A stretch of 64,000 nucleotides of DNA from AEGEAN-183 sp964342745 (GTDB lineage: Bacteria > Pseudomonadota > Gammaproteobacteria > Magnimaribacterales > Magnimaribacteraceae). Of this stretch, positions 42,890-50,535 are shown piece by piece. The first letter of the stretch is position 1; the number at the start of each line of letters is the position of its first letter. A program made the translations under genes and the position numbers. The notes beneath the pieces were generated by a model, which was given only the letters and a program-made list of their open reading frames with translations, did not search any database and was not told the origin of the DNA. Location of the stretch: assembly GCA_964342745.1 (NCBI GenBank), contig CAYFFW010000002.1:35360-99359 (forward strand). Reading direction: 5' to 3'.

Positions 42890-44008
42890 ATGAAAGATAA
42901 AAACTCAGTAGGAATAATCAAGCCTAATTTTATTGGTTTTGATGCCCCTCTTTTGCTGGAATGTGGGAAAGAGTTAAAAGGCTTCAATATGATTTACGAA
43001 ACCTACGGAAAACTAAATAACGATAAGTCCAATGCCATTCTTGTTTGTCACGCTCTAAGCGGTAGTCATCACGCTGCTGGTTTTCATCATAAGGCTGATA
43101 GCAAACCGGGTTGGTGGGATTCTTTAATAGGCCCAAGTAAAGCAATAGATACCGACAAATATTTTGTTGTATCCCCAAACAACTTGGGAGGTTGCCATGG
43201 AACGACAGGTCCAAAATCAATAAATCCTGAAACAAATAATGTTTACGGGCCTAATTTTCCTGTGCTTACTGTTAGGGACTGGACAAATAGCCAGGCGTTA
43301 TTGGCAGATCATTTAAATATAAATTCATGGCATGCTGTCATTGGGGGTAGTCTTGGAGGAATGCAAGCATTAGATTGGAGCATTGCATACCCTGAAAGAA
43401 TTAAAAAAGCAGGTGTTATTGCTGCTGCACCTAAATTAAGTGCTCAAAATATTGCTTTTAATGAAGTTGCAAGGCAGGCCATAACTTCTGACCCAGACTA
43501 TAAAGATGGCAATTATCTAGAAAGGAATACTTCCCCTAAAAGGGGGTTAAGGCTTGCTCGCATGGTAGGTCACATAACTTACCTATCAGATGAATCTATG
43601 AAAAATAAATTCGGTAGAGATTTAAAGAATGAAAAATTAAACTTTGGTTTTGATGCTGAATTTGAAGTTGAAAGCTATCTAAGACATCAGGGTGATGTCT
43701 TTTCTAGTACTTTCGATGCAAACACCTATCTCCTAATGACAAAGATTTTAGATTACTTTGATCCTGCAGATGAGTTTAATGGAGACTTAGTAAAAGCCTT
43801 TGAGCCAATTCTAGCCCAAACTTTGGTTGTTTCATTTTCTTCTGACTGGAGGTTTTCACCCTCAAGATCGAGAGAAATAACGAATGCCCTCTTGGGCGCC
43901 AAAAAGAAAGTTAGTCATGTGGAAATTGATTCTTCGTTAGGACATGACTCTTTTCTTTTTTCAGAAAAGAGATACGTGGAGGTTCTTAAGGCCTTTCTAG
44001 GAAGCTAG
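42890..44008 (+). CDS. metX: Homoserine O-acyltransferase (probably O-succinyl)
   Basis: First committed step of methionine synthesis. It is a 372-residue alpha/beta hydrolase with nucleophile S154 (GGSLGGMQ), D319 (SDWRFSPSRS) and H352 (LGHDSFLF), and the family start CHALSGSHHAAGFH. MetX enzymes use acetyl- or succinyl-CoA; pairing with metW and the gammaproteobacterial context favour succinyl, but the sequence alone does not settle it. Controlled by the SAM-II-like riboswitch and terminator immediately upstream; metW follows 2 bases downstream. Confidence 0.94.
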   Translation: MKDKNSVGIIKPNFIGFDAPLLLECGKELKGFNMIYETYGKLNNDKSNAILVCHALSGSHHAAGFHHKADSKPGWWDSLIGPSKAIDTDKYFVVSPNNLGGCHGTTGPKSINPETNNVYGPNFPVLTVRDWTNSQALLADHLNINSWHAVIGGSLGGMQALDWSIAYPERIKKAGVIAAAPKLSAQNIAFNEVARQAITSDPDYKDGNYLERNTSPKRGLRLARMVGHITYLSDESMKNKFGRDLKNEKLNFGFDAEFEVESYLRHQGDVFSSTFDANTYLLMTKILDYFDPADEFNGDLVKAFEPILAQTLVVSFSSDWRFSPSRSREITNALLGAKKKVSHVEIDSSLGHDSFLFSEKRYVEVLKAFLGS

Positions 44009-44010
44009 TC

Positions 44011-44598
44011 ATGAAAACTGAAGCGGTTATAGAGAGTTGGGTAAAAGAAGGGTCTAGAGTTCTAGATCTTGGGTGTGGAGATGGGTCAATTTTAGAAACC
44101 TTAAAAGAAAAAAAATCTATTAAGGGATATGGAGTTGAGATTGATGAAAAAAATATTCAGGTCTGTTTAATAAAAGGACTTGAGGTAATAGAGCAAAATA
44201 TTGATGAAGGCTTAACAAACTTTCAAGATAAGAGTTTTGATACAGTTTTAGTGAGCCAGACAATACAGGTGTTAAAAAACCCCAAAAAGGCTCTTGATGA
44301 AATCACCAGGATTGGTGAACAATCAATAATTGTTATACCTAACTTTGGGCACTGGAAATCAAGGCTGACTGTTTTTTTGGGTGGAAAAATGCCAGTAACT
44401 GAATCTTTACCTGAGAAATGGTATGAAACACCAAATATTCATCTTTGCACAGTTGATGACTTTGAATTGTTATGCAAAGAACTAAATATTCTAATTGAAG
44501 AAAAGAAAATTCTTAACTCAAAAGGACACGTGAGTAGTTTCTCGTCTTTATGGTCTAATTTGCTTGGTAGTTCAATCATATATCGACTTTCTAAATAA
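44011..44598 (+). CDS. metW: Methionine biosynthesis protein MetW
   Basis: 195-residue methyltransferase-fold protein with SAM-binding VLDLGCGDGSILETL, then VLVSQTIQVLKNP and VIPNFGHWKSRL. MetW is found almost only next to metX and is needed for homoserine acylation in several proteobacteria. It belongs to the metX transcript and so is likely also under riboswitch control. Confidence 0.94.
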   Translation: MKTEAVIESWVKEGSRVLDLGCGDGSILETLKEKKSIKGYGVEIDEKNIQVCLIKGLEVIEQNIDEGLTNFQDKSFDTVLVSQTIQVLKNPKKALDEITRIGEQSIIVIPNFGHWKSRLTVFLGGKMPVTESLPEKWYETPNIHLCTVDDFELLCKELNILIEEKKILNSKGHVSSFSSLWSNLLGSSIIYRLSK

Positions 44599-44600
44599 AC

Positions 44601-45194
44601 GTGCAGATAATTTTAGCTACAAAAAATAAAGGCAAATTAAAAGAGTTTAATGAGCTGGCAACGGACACAGATATAGAATTTATTGAAATTCCAAGCCAAT
44701 ATAATTTTCCTGAAGAAACAGGTAATACTTTCTTTGAAAATGCTTTAATTAAGGCAAGATTTTCGTTTTCCGTGACAGGCAAACCTAGCCTAGGAGATGA
44801 CTCAGGCCTTGAAGTAGATTGCCTTAATGGAAAACCAGGAGTTCATTCTTCAAGATACTCCAAGGAAGGAACCGATGAATCCAATCTAAAAAAGCTTCTT
44901 TTTGAGTTGCAAGACGTAAAGTCCGGGGATCGTTCTGCAAAATTTAAGTGTTGCTTAGTCTTGGTATTGAACGAAGAGCAAGCCCCTATTAGCTTTAGTG
45001 GAGAAATGGAAGGTAAAATTAGTGAATTCAAAAAAGGAGATAAGGGTTTTGGCTATGATCCTATTTTTATTCCTAAAGGATCTTCATTGCACATGGCAGA
45101 AATGGAAAAAAATGAAAAGAACCTTATAAGTCATAGGGCTAATGCTTTTAGATTATTAATAGAGAACTTTTCTTTAGATCTTTCTAAAGAGTAG
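44601..45194 (+). CDS. rdgB: XTP/dITP diphosphatase (RdgB/HAM1)
   Basis: Sanitises the nucleotide pool by hydrolysing non-canonical purine triphosphates. The 197 residues contain ILATKNKGKLKEF, ENALIKARF, LGDDSGLEVDCLNGKPGVHSSRYS and GFGYDPIFIP. The start is GTG at 44601, 2 bases after metW. The 3' end overlaps the convergent trmB by 21 bases. Confidence 0.95.
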   Translation: MQIILATKNKGKLKEFNELATDTDIEFIEIPSQYNFPEETGNTFFENALIKARFSFSVTGKPSLGDDSGLEVDCLNGKPGVHSSRYSKEGTDESNLKKLLFELQDVKSGDRSAKFKCCLVLVLNEEQAPISFSGEMEGKISEFKKGDKGFGYDPIFIPKGSSLHMAEMEKNEKNLISHRANAFRLLIENFSLDLSKE

Positions 45195-45884
45195 CTGCCT
45201 GACTTCCCTTCCCTCTTCTAAAGCCTTCCTTTCATATTTAGTTTTAGGCAAAGACTTTATATGTAGAGGAAAATTACCTGGTTCTTGTAGATGCCACCCC
45301 TGGACTGAAGAAAAAGATTTTTTCATGTGTAAGTAATAATCTTCCCAATCTGTTTTGCAAAAAACTGTTCCCCCCATTACTACTTTTTTGTAAAGGAGCC
45401 GTAAAAAATTTTCTGATAGAAGCCTCCTTTTATGGTGCTTTCTTTTTGGCCAAGGGTCTGGGAACAAAAATACTATGGAGTCGAAGATTTCATCAGCCAC
45501 TTTGGCTTTAAAAAGATCCAGTACATCAGATTCAATTATTTTTATGTTTGAAACACTTTTTTGTTCTGCATTATTTAATGTTGATCCTATTCCTGAAGGG
45601 TAAACCTCTATGCCAACAAAATTTATATTGGGAAACTCTGAAGCCATAAAAATAAGGCTTTCACCTGTCCCAAATCCAACATCAGCTATAAGCTTTCTTT
45701 GTGGATTATTGAAAGACTCTTTTAAATTTATTTTCTCTCTTTCATTAGAAATACAGTACTTGTCCTTTAAAGAGCTAAGGGCTCTTTTTTGTGCAGAGGT
45801 TAGTCTTCCCTTTCTAAGAGCAAAACTTTTTAGTTTTTCTTTATCTTTAGATTGAACTGAAGAAGTCATAAAGACATTAATCAA
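45174..45884 (-). CDS. trmB: tRNA (guanine-N7-)-methyltransferase
   Basis: Methylates G46 of tRNA using SAM. The 236 residues include RKGRLTSAQKRAL, the SAM motif IADVGFGTGESLIFMA and the signature FPDPWPKRKHHKRRLL. I keep the TTG at 45884, which overlaps the thiG end by 8 bases and has AAAGGA just upstream; the ATG at 45869 (231 residues, no Shine-Dalgarno sequence) is the alternative. Last gene of the rpoH-thiS-thiG-trmB run. Confidence 0.93.
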   Translation of the reverse strand: MINVFMTSSVQSKDKEKLKSFALRKGRLTSAQKRALSSLKDKYCISNEREKINLKESFNNPQRKLIADVGFGTGESLIFMASEFPNINFVGIEVYPSGIGSTLNNAEQKSVSNIKIIESDVLDLFKAKVADEIFDSIVFLFPDPWPKRKHHKRRLLSENFLRLLYKKVVMGGTVFCKTDWEDYYLHMKKSFSSVQGWHLQEPGNFPLHIKSLPKTKYERKALEEGREVRQLLFRKI

Positions 45885-46665
45885 TTAGTCCTTTTTCTGG
45901 AGAAGAGGCAGAACCATAGACTGCCTTCTTCATTCTGCCTGCTAAATAAGCCTTCCTCCCAGAGTCAACCGCTTTCCTCATTGCCTCTGCCATAAGTACT
46001 GGCTTTTTTGCCTTTGCTATTGCTGTGTTCATCAAAACTCCTGAGCACCCTAACTCCATAGCTATTGATGCATCTGAAGCCGTGCCCACTCCGGCATCAA
46101 CAATAATAGGAACGTTCGCTTGTGAAAGAATCAATTTTAAATTATGAGGATTCTGTATTCCTAGGCCAGATCCTATTGGTGAGGCTAATGGCATCACTGA
46201 GACACATCCTATTTTCTCTAGTTCTTTAGCCTGTAATGGGTCATCAGAACAGTAAACCATTACATCAAAACCATCATTAACTAGAATCTTGGCAGCCTTT
46301 AAAGTCTCAGGCATGTTAGGGAACAAGGTCTGCTTATCTCCCAACACTTCTAGTTTTACCAAATTCTTTCCTCCTAATAACTCTCTAGCAAGGTTACAAG
46401 TCCTAATTGCTTCTTCAGCTGAGTAACAGCCCGCTGTATTGGGTAGGATTGTATATTTTTCTGGTGAAAGAAAATCTAATATATTAGGTTCAGAAGAGTC
46501 CTGACCTATGTTCGTTCTTCTTATTGCTACAGTAACTATTTCTGCACCGGAAGCTTCAATAGATAAGCGAGTTTCTTCAAAATCTTTATATTTACCTGTA
46601 CCCACTAAGAGCCTTGAATTATAAATATTCTTAGCTATGGTTAGCGTGTCTTTCAAAGTCTTCAT
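45877..46665 (-). CDS. thiG: Thiazole synthase
   Basis: Forms the thiazole phosphate of thiamine from deoxyxylulose phosphate, a glycine- or tyrosine-derived imine and ThiS thiocarboxylate. The 262 residues have SRLLVGTGKYKDFEETRLSIEASGAEIVTVAIRR, CYSAEEAIRTCNLAREL, KLEVLGD, VMPLASPIGSGLGIQNP and VDAGVGTASDA. It overlaps thiS by 4 bases. Other thi genes (thiC, thiE, thiD) are not in the window. Confidence 0.96.
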   Translation of the reverse strand: MKTLKDTLTIAKNIYNSRLLVGTGKYKDFEETRLSIEASGAEIVTVAIRRTNIGQDSSEPNILDFLSPEKYTILPNTAGCYSAEEAIRTCNLARELLGGKNLVKLEVLGDKQTLFPNMPETLKAAKILVNDGFDVMVYCSDDPLQAKELEKIGCVSVMPLASPIGSGLGIQNPHNLKLILSQANVPIIVDAGVGTASDASIAMELGCSGVLMNTAIAKAKKPVLMAEAMRKAVDSGRKAYLAGRMKKAVYGSASSPEKGLID

Positions 46666-46862
46666 CCTCCTCCTATTGCTCTTACTATCTCCAAAACATC
46701 GTTGTCTTCAAGGGGAGTTTTTAGAAGCTCAGAATTGGGAATGACTATTCCATTAAGTTCCACTGCTACTTTTGTTTTAGGAATTTCTAAAGCATTCAAC
46801 AGACCTTCTATATTAGATCCATCCTTAATATCAACAGACTCACCATTTACTTTTAAATGCAT
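46662..46862 (-). CDS. thiS: Sulfur carrier protein ThiS
   Basis: 66-residue beta-grasp protein ending in VRAIGGG; the terminal glycine is adenylated and converted to a thiocarboxylate that donates sulfur to ThiG. Other features are MHLKVNGESVDI and KVAVELNGIVIPNSE. Located 27 bases after rpoH and overlapping thiG by 4 bases. Confidence 0.95.
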   Translation of the reverse strand: MHLKVNGESVDIKDGSNIEGLLNALEIPKTKVAVELNGIVIPNSELLKTPLEDNDVLEIVRAIGGG

Positions 46863-46889
46863 GAGGATAATTTTAGCTTTAGCTAAATA

Positions 46890-47777
46890 TTAATCCAAAG
46901 AAAAATTGAGCTTAACTTTCTTCATGGCATTTTGCTCGATTTGCCTAACCCTCTCGGCTGAGATGCCGTACTTATCTGCAAGCTCATGCAAGGTAAGCTT
47001 CTCATCAGAAAGCCACCTGTCATAGATAATGTCTCTACTTCTATCGTCTAGTTGTTTTAAAGCTTCATATAGCTGTGTTGTATTAAAGGAAGACTCATCT
47101 TCTTTCTCAATTATTTCAGAAGGATTTGCCTCTTTGTCTTGTAAGTAGTTTGCTGGTGCATAGTTAGAATCATCATCATCGCCTTCTAGGGGGTCAAAAG
47201 ACATATCAAGACCACTAAGGCGCTTTTCCATTTCCCTAACTTCTGCTGGCTTAACCCCTAGATCCTCAGAAATTGAGTTGATTTCATCCTCAGTTAACCA
47301 ACCAAGGCCTTTTTTCTTACTTCTAAGATTAAAGAAAAGTTTTCTTTGAGCTTTGGTTGTTGCAATTTTTACTATCTTCCAGTTCCTTAACACATATTCA
47401 TGGATCTCTGCTTTAATCCAATGTACTGCAAAAGAAATTAGCCTTACACCAACTTCAGGGTTAAATCTTCTGACAGCCTTCATTAAACCGATATTACCTT
47501 CTTGGATCAAATCAGCTTCTGAAAGACCATAACCTGAGTAAGTTTTAGCAATGTGAACTACAAATCTGAGGTGAGCTAACACCAGCTTTCTGGCTGCATC
47601 AAGATCATTATTATAGTAAAGCTCTTCAGCTAATTTTCTTTCCTGCTCAGGGGTCAGAATCCCTATGTTATGGATAGAGTTTATATAAGATTCGAGGTTA
47701 CCCCCAGGCGAAGCAATATCCATCTCCTGTAATGAGGTTCCTGGTTCAACCTTGTCTTTTTTGAGCTTTTTAGCCAT
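46890..47777 (-). CDS. rpoH: RNA polymerase sigma-32 factor
   Basis: Heat-shock sigma factor. The 295 residues have region 2 (AHLRFVVHIAKTYSGYGLSEADLIQEGNIGLMKAVRRFNP), the RpoH box AQRKLFFNLRSKKKG, region 3 and region 4.2 (LTLHELADKYGISAERVRQIEQNAMKKVK). Length is close to E. coli RpoH (284). An acidic patch (GDDDDSN) lies in the linker. A TTGCAC-18-TAGAAT promoter lies just upstream with a predicted leader of only about 5 bases. Confidence 0.96.
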   Translation of the reverse strand: MAKKLKKDKVEPGTSLQEMDIASPGGNLESYINSIHNIGILTPEQERKLAEELYYNNDLDAARKLVLAHLRFVVHIAKTYSGYGLSEADLIQEGNIGLMKAVRRFNPEVGVRLISFAVHWIKAEIHEYVLRNWKIVKIATTKAQRKLFFNLRSKKKGLGWLTEDEINSISEDLGVKPAEVREMEKRLSGLDMSFDPLEGDDDDSNYAPANYLQDKEANPSEIIEKEDESSFNTTQLYEALKQLDDRSRDIIYDRWLSDEKLTLHELADKYGISAERVRQIEQNAMKKVKLNFSLD

Positions 47778-47788
47778 TTATTGCCGGA

Positions 47789-47818
47789 ATTCTACCTTTT
47801 TAACAATAAATTGTGCAA
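47789..47818 (-). promoter_or_regulatory. Candidate sigma-70 promoter of rpoH
   Basis: On the minus strand, TTGCAC (47818-47813) and TAGAAT (47794-47789) are separated by 18 bases. The predicted start is near 47782, only about 5 bases before the ATG at 47777, with no Shine-Dalgarno sequence. E. coli rpoH by contrast has a long structured thermosensing leader. Confidence 0.45.
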
Positions 47819-47842
47819 ACAAACAATATTTTCTGATTAAAT

Positions 47843-48649
47843 TTAAGTAAATAAGTCCTGCCAAGAATACCGAGTATCTCCTACACAATAAAACTCGGGG
47901 TTCTTTAATTCTGAGTCGTATAAATAATGAAAATTCTTACCACTTAAGGCCTTTAAGGCCCCGCCTGCTGACTCAGCTACAGCATGCCCTGCAGCTATAT
48001 CCCACTGATAGGTTGGACCCATTCTGCAATAAATGTCTGCTGCGCCTTCTGCAACTTTACAAAGTTTTAAAGAACTACCAGCTTCGATCAACTTTATGTC
48101 CTCAAAAGTCTTGCTTAAATTATTTAAAAATATTTTATCTTTTTCCGTTTTGTGACTTCGACTTACTGTTACAGTTACAGAGCCTTTATTTATAGCTCTT
48201 GTCTTTATTTCTTCTTGAACACCATCTTGAACCTTAAAAGCACCCAATTCTTTGATACCTTTATATAATTCAAAGGTAGCTGGAGCGCTCACAATACCCA
48301 ATCTTGGCGACCCTTCATCGATTAAAGCTATGTTGACTGTAAACTCACCATTTCTATTCAAAAATTCTTTCGTTCCATCAAGAGGATCTATAAGCCAAAA
48401 GATTTTATGTTCTAATTTTCTTTTAGTTGCATCTTCCTCTGATAGGATTGGTATATCTAAAGCGAGCTTAGTTAAGCCTTCGGTTATGATTTTATGGGAA
48501 GAAATATCAGCTTCAGTTACAGGTGAACCGTCTGACTTTCTAACACTTGAGACTTCGCTCCTTTGATAGATATCCATTACTTCCTCTGAAGCCTTTAAAG
48601 CTATTTCAGATGTAAGCTCTGAAAGTTCTAATAGTCTTTCTGTTTGCAT
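47843..48649 (-). CDS. cysQ: 3'(2'),5'-bisphosphate nucleotidase CysQ
   Basis: Hydrolyses 3'-phosphoadenosine 5'-phosphate formed in sulfate assimilation. The 268-residue inositol-monophosphatase-fold protein has KSDGSPVTEADISSH, LSEED, the metal motif WLIDPLDGTKEFLNRNGEFTVNIALI and YQWDIAAGHAVAESAGG. Lies beyond rpoH in the same direction but in a separate unit. Sulfate reduction genes are not in this window. Confidence 0.92.
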   Translation of the reverse strand: MQTERLLELSELTSEIALKASEEVMDIYQRSEVSSVRKSDGSPVTEADISSHKIITEGLTKLALDIPILSEEDATKRKLEHKIFWLIDPLDGTKEFLNRNGEFTVNIALIDEGSPRLGIVSAPATFELYKGIKELGAFKVQDGVQEEIKTRAINKGSVTVTVSRSHKTEKDKIFLNNLSKTFEDIKLIEAGSSLKLCKVAEGAADIYCRMGPTYQWDIAAGHAVAESAGGALKALSGKNFHYLYDSELKNPEFYCVGDTRYSWQDLFT

Positions 48650-48723
48650 AAACGCCTATCTTTGGTTTGTTAGCTGATATTTTTCTTTTACAATAACCGA
48701 CAAATACTTGCTATAAAAGTAAT

Positions 48724-48903
48724 ATGAATGATAAACAAAAATTAATAGAGAATGCAGAAGTTTTAAAAAAGGGGCTAAAGCTCCTGGGAAGGAACAGAAA
48801 AACGGTACTCTCTCATCACAAAACTTTTGAATTGACCGACGACCTTGAGGCAAGAATTGACAAACTGCTTGGCGATTTAAAGCAAGAAAAAAACCAATCA
48901 TAA
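48724..48903 (+). CDS. Small hypothetical protein upstream of the dienoyl-CoA isomerase-like gene
   Basis: A 59-residue frame begins ATG at 48724 and stops TAA at 48901-48903. The product is hydrophilic and largely helical (LIENAEVLKKGLKLLGRNRK, then DDLEARIDKLLGDLKQEKN). The stop codon overlaps the ribosome-binding site TAAGGAGA of the next gene, as in an operon. It fills an otherwise empty 264-base gap. It has no obvious Shine-Dalgarno sequence and I do not recognise a family. Confidence 0.55.
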   Translation: MNDKQKLIENAEVLKKGLKLLGRNRKTVLSHHKTFELTDDLEARIDKLLGDLKQEKNQS

Positions 48904-48913
48904 GGAGAGTCTA

Positions 48914-49765
48914 ATGAATTACAGTTGTTTTGAATGTGAAATAAAGGACAAGATTGCTCACGTAAAAATGATCAGGCCTGAAGAGTTTAACTCTATGAAC
49001 AAGGCATTTTGGTCTGAATTACCTCATCTGATAGAAGACCTTTCAGATAATGCCTCAGCTAGAGTAGTAGTCTTATCAGGAGAAGGTAAGCATTTTTGTG
49101 CAGGAATGGATTTAGCCAATTTTACCCCTTCTGATTCTCCTCCTAATGCACACAATGGCATGAGAAGCGAATCAGCTTATAGGGTAACTTTAGATCTTCA
49201 ACACACTATCTCGTGCTTAGAAAAAGCTAGGATGCCAGTAATTTCAGCTATTCAAGGTGCCTGTATAGGTGGAGGGGTTGACTTAGCAACTGCTGCAGAC
49301 CTGCGTTATTGCACTAAAGATGCTTTCTTTTGCATACAAGAGATAAATATAGGAATGGCAGCAGACGTTGGAACTCTACAAAGAATCCCAAGGCTCGTCC
49401 CTGAGGGTGTTGTCAGAGAATTGGCTTATACAGGAAGGAGGTTTTTACCAGAAGAAGCTTTAAAGCACGGATTGGTTAATGAGGTTTTTGAAACTAAAGA
49501 AGAAATGATGACCGCAGTAATGGAAGTAGCAAAGGAGATAGCATCCAAAGGGCCTCTTGCAATAGCGGGCACCAAAGAGTCCCTGAATTATGGACGCGAC
49601 CATAGTATAGAAGAATCTTTAAATCATATAGCTCTTTGGAACAATGCTATGGGAATAGGCGATGAAATGTCAGCTGCTTTTAAAGCGAAGGCTGAGAAAA
49701 AAGATCCTGACTTTGAAGATATGTTGCCCAGAAAAAAATATTTAGACGGTGAAATTACTTCTTAA
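48914..49765 (+). CDS. Crotonase-family enzyme, delta(3,5)-delta(2,4)-dienoyl-CoA isomerase-like
   Basis: 283 residues. The core CIGGGVDLATAADLRYC and DAFFCIQEINIGMAADVGTLQR closely follow mammalian ECH1. The three acidic catalytic positions of ECH1 (D176, E196, D204 in rat) are present as D123, E143 and D151 with identical spacing (20 and 8). This predicts isomerisation of 3,5-dienoyl-CoA to 2,4-dienoyl-CoA in oxidation of odd-position unsaturated fatty acids. AAGGAGA is a strong ribosome-binding site. It converges with yaaA, overlapping 4 bases. Confidence 0.88.
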   Translation: MNYSCFECEIKDKIAHVKMIRPEEFNSMNKAFWSELPHLIEDLSDNASARVVVLSGEGKHFCAGMDLANFTPSDSPPNAHNGMRSESAYRVTLDLQHTISCLEKARMPVISAIQGACIGGGVDLATAADLRYCTKDAFFCIQEINIGMAADVGTLQRIPRLVPEGVVRELAYTGRRFLPEEALKHGLVNEVFETKEEMMTAVMEVAKEIASKGPLAIAGTKESLNYGRDHSIEESLNHIALWNNAMGIGDEMSAAFKAKAEKKDPDFEDMLPRKKYLDGEITS

Positions 49766-50535
49766 TTTTTTCTAAGAAATACAGGATTTTGGTCGGTAGA
49801 ATCTACTTTAGAATACTTATACCCATCATAATTAAAGCCTAACAAATCCTTAGGAGATTCTATACGATTCTCTACAATGTATCTTGTCATTAAGCCCCTA
49901 GCTTTCTTTGCAAAGAAACTAATTATCTTAAATTTTCCATTCTTATAATCTTTAAAAACTGGGCTTACAACTTTCCCATCTAAAGACGCCTGTTTTACCG
50001 AAGAAAAATATTCAACTGAAGCTAAATTTAATATCGTCTTATCTTTATGACGTGAGATCGCCTTATTAATAGATTCAGTTATATCAGTCCCCCAAAACTC
50101 ATACAGGTCCTTTCCTTTTTTATTTTTTAATTTCGTACCCATTTCGAGCCTGTAAGGTGACATAAGATCTAAGGGTTTCAATATTCCGTAAAGACCAGAA
50201 AGAATCCTTACATGCCTATCAAGGAACTTAATATCTGAATTCTTTAGACTGTAAGCGGAAAGCCCAGTATAGACATCCCCTTTAAAAGCAAATATGGCCT
50301 GTCTAGTATCGCCAGAAGGGATTACTGATGGCTCCCAGTTCATGTTTCTCTCGAAATTAAGATTAGCTAGCTTTTCACTTAAGCCCATTAGTTCTGTTAA
50401 GCCTTGTGGATCTTTTTTCTTTAGTGTGCCCATTAGTTCTTTTGACTTTTCTAAATGCGCCGAAACACTGAAATTAGTTAATGGCAAGGGTGTCTCGTAA
50501 TCAAGAGTTTTTGCAGGAGATAAAAGAATAATCAT
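49762..50535 (-). CDS. yaaA: Peroxide stress protein YaaA (DUF328)
   Basis: 257 residues of the YaaA family, which lowers free iron and DNA damage during peroxide stress in E. coli. Motifs are ILLSPAKTLDYETP, GDVYTGL, RILSGLYGILKPLDLMSPYRLEMGTKL, NLASVEYFSSV and KKARGLMTRYIVEN. Overlaps the acyl-CoA dehydrogenase stop by 4 bases. Confidence 0.94.
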   Translation of the reverse strand: MIILLSPAKTLDYETPLPLTNFSVSAHLEKSKELMGTLKKKDPQGLTELMGLSEKLANLNFERNMNWEPSVIPSGDTRQAIFAFKGDVYTGLSAYSLKNSDIKFLDRHVRILSGLYGILKPLDLMSPYRLEMGTKLKNKKGKDLYEFWGTDITESINKAISRHKDKTILNLASVEYFSSVKQASLDGKVVSPVFKDYKNGKFKIISFFAKKARGLMTRYIVENRIESPKDLLGFNYDGYKYSKVDSTDQNPVFLRKN

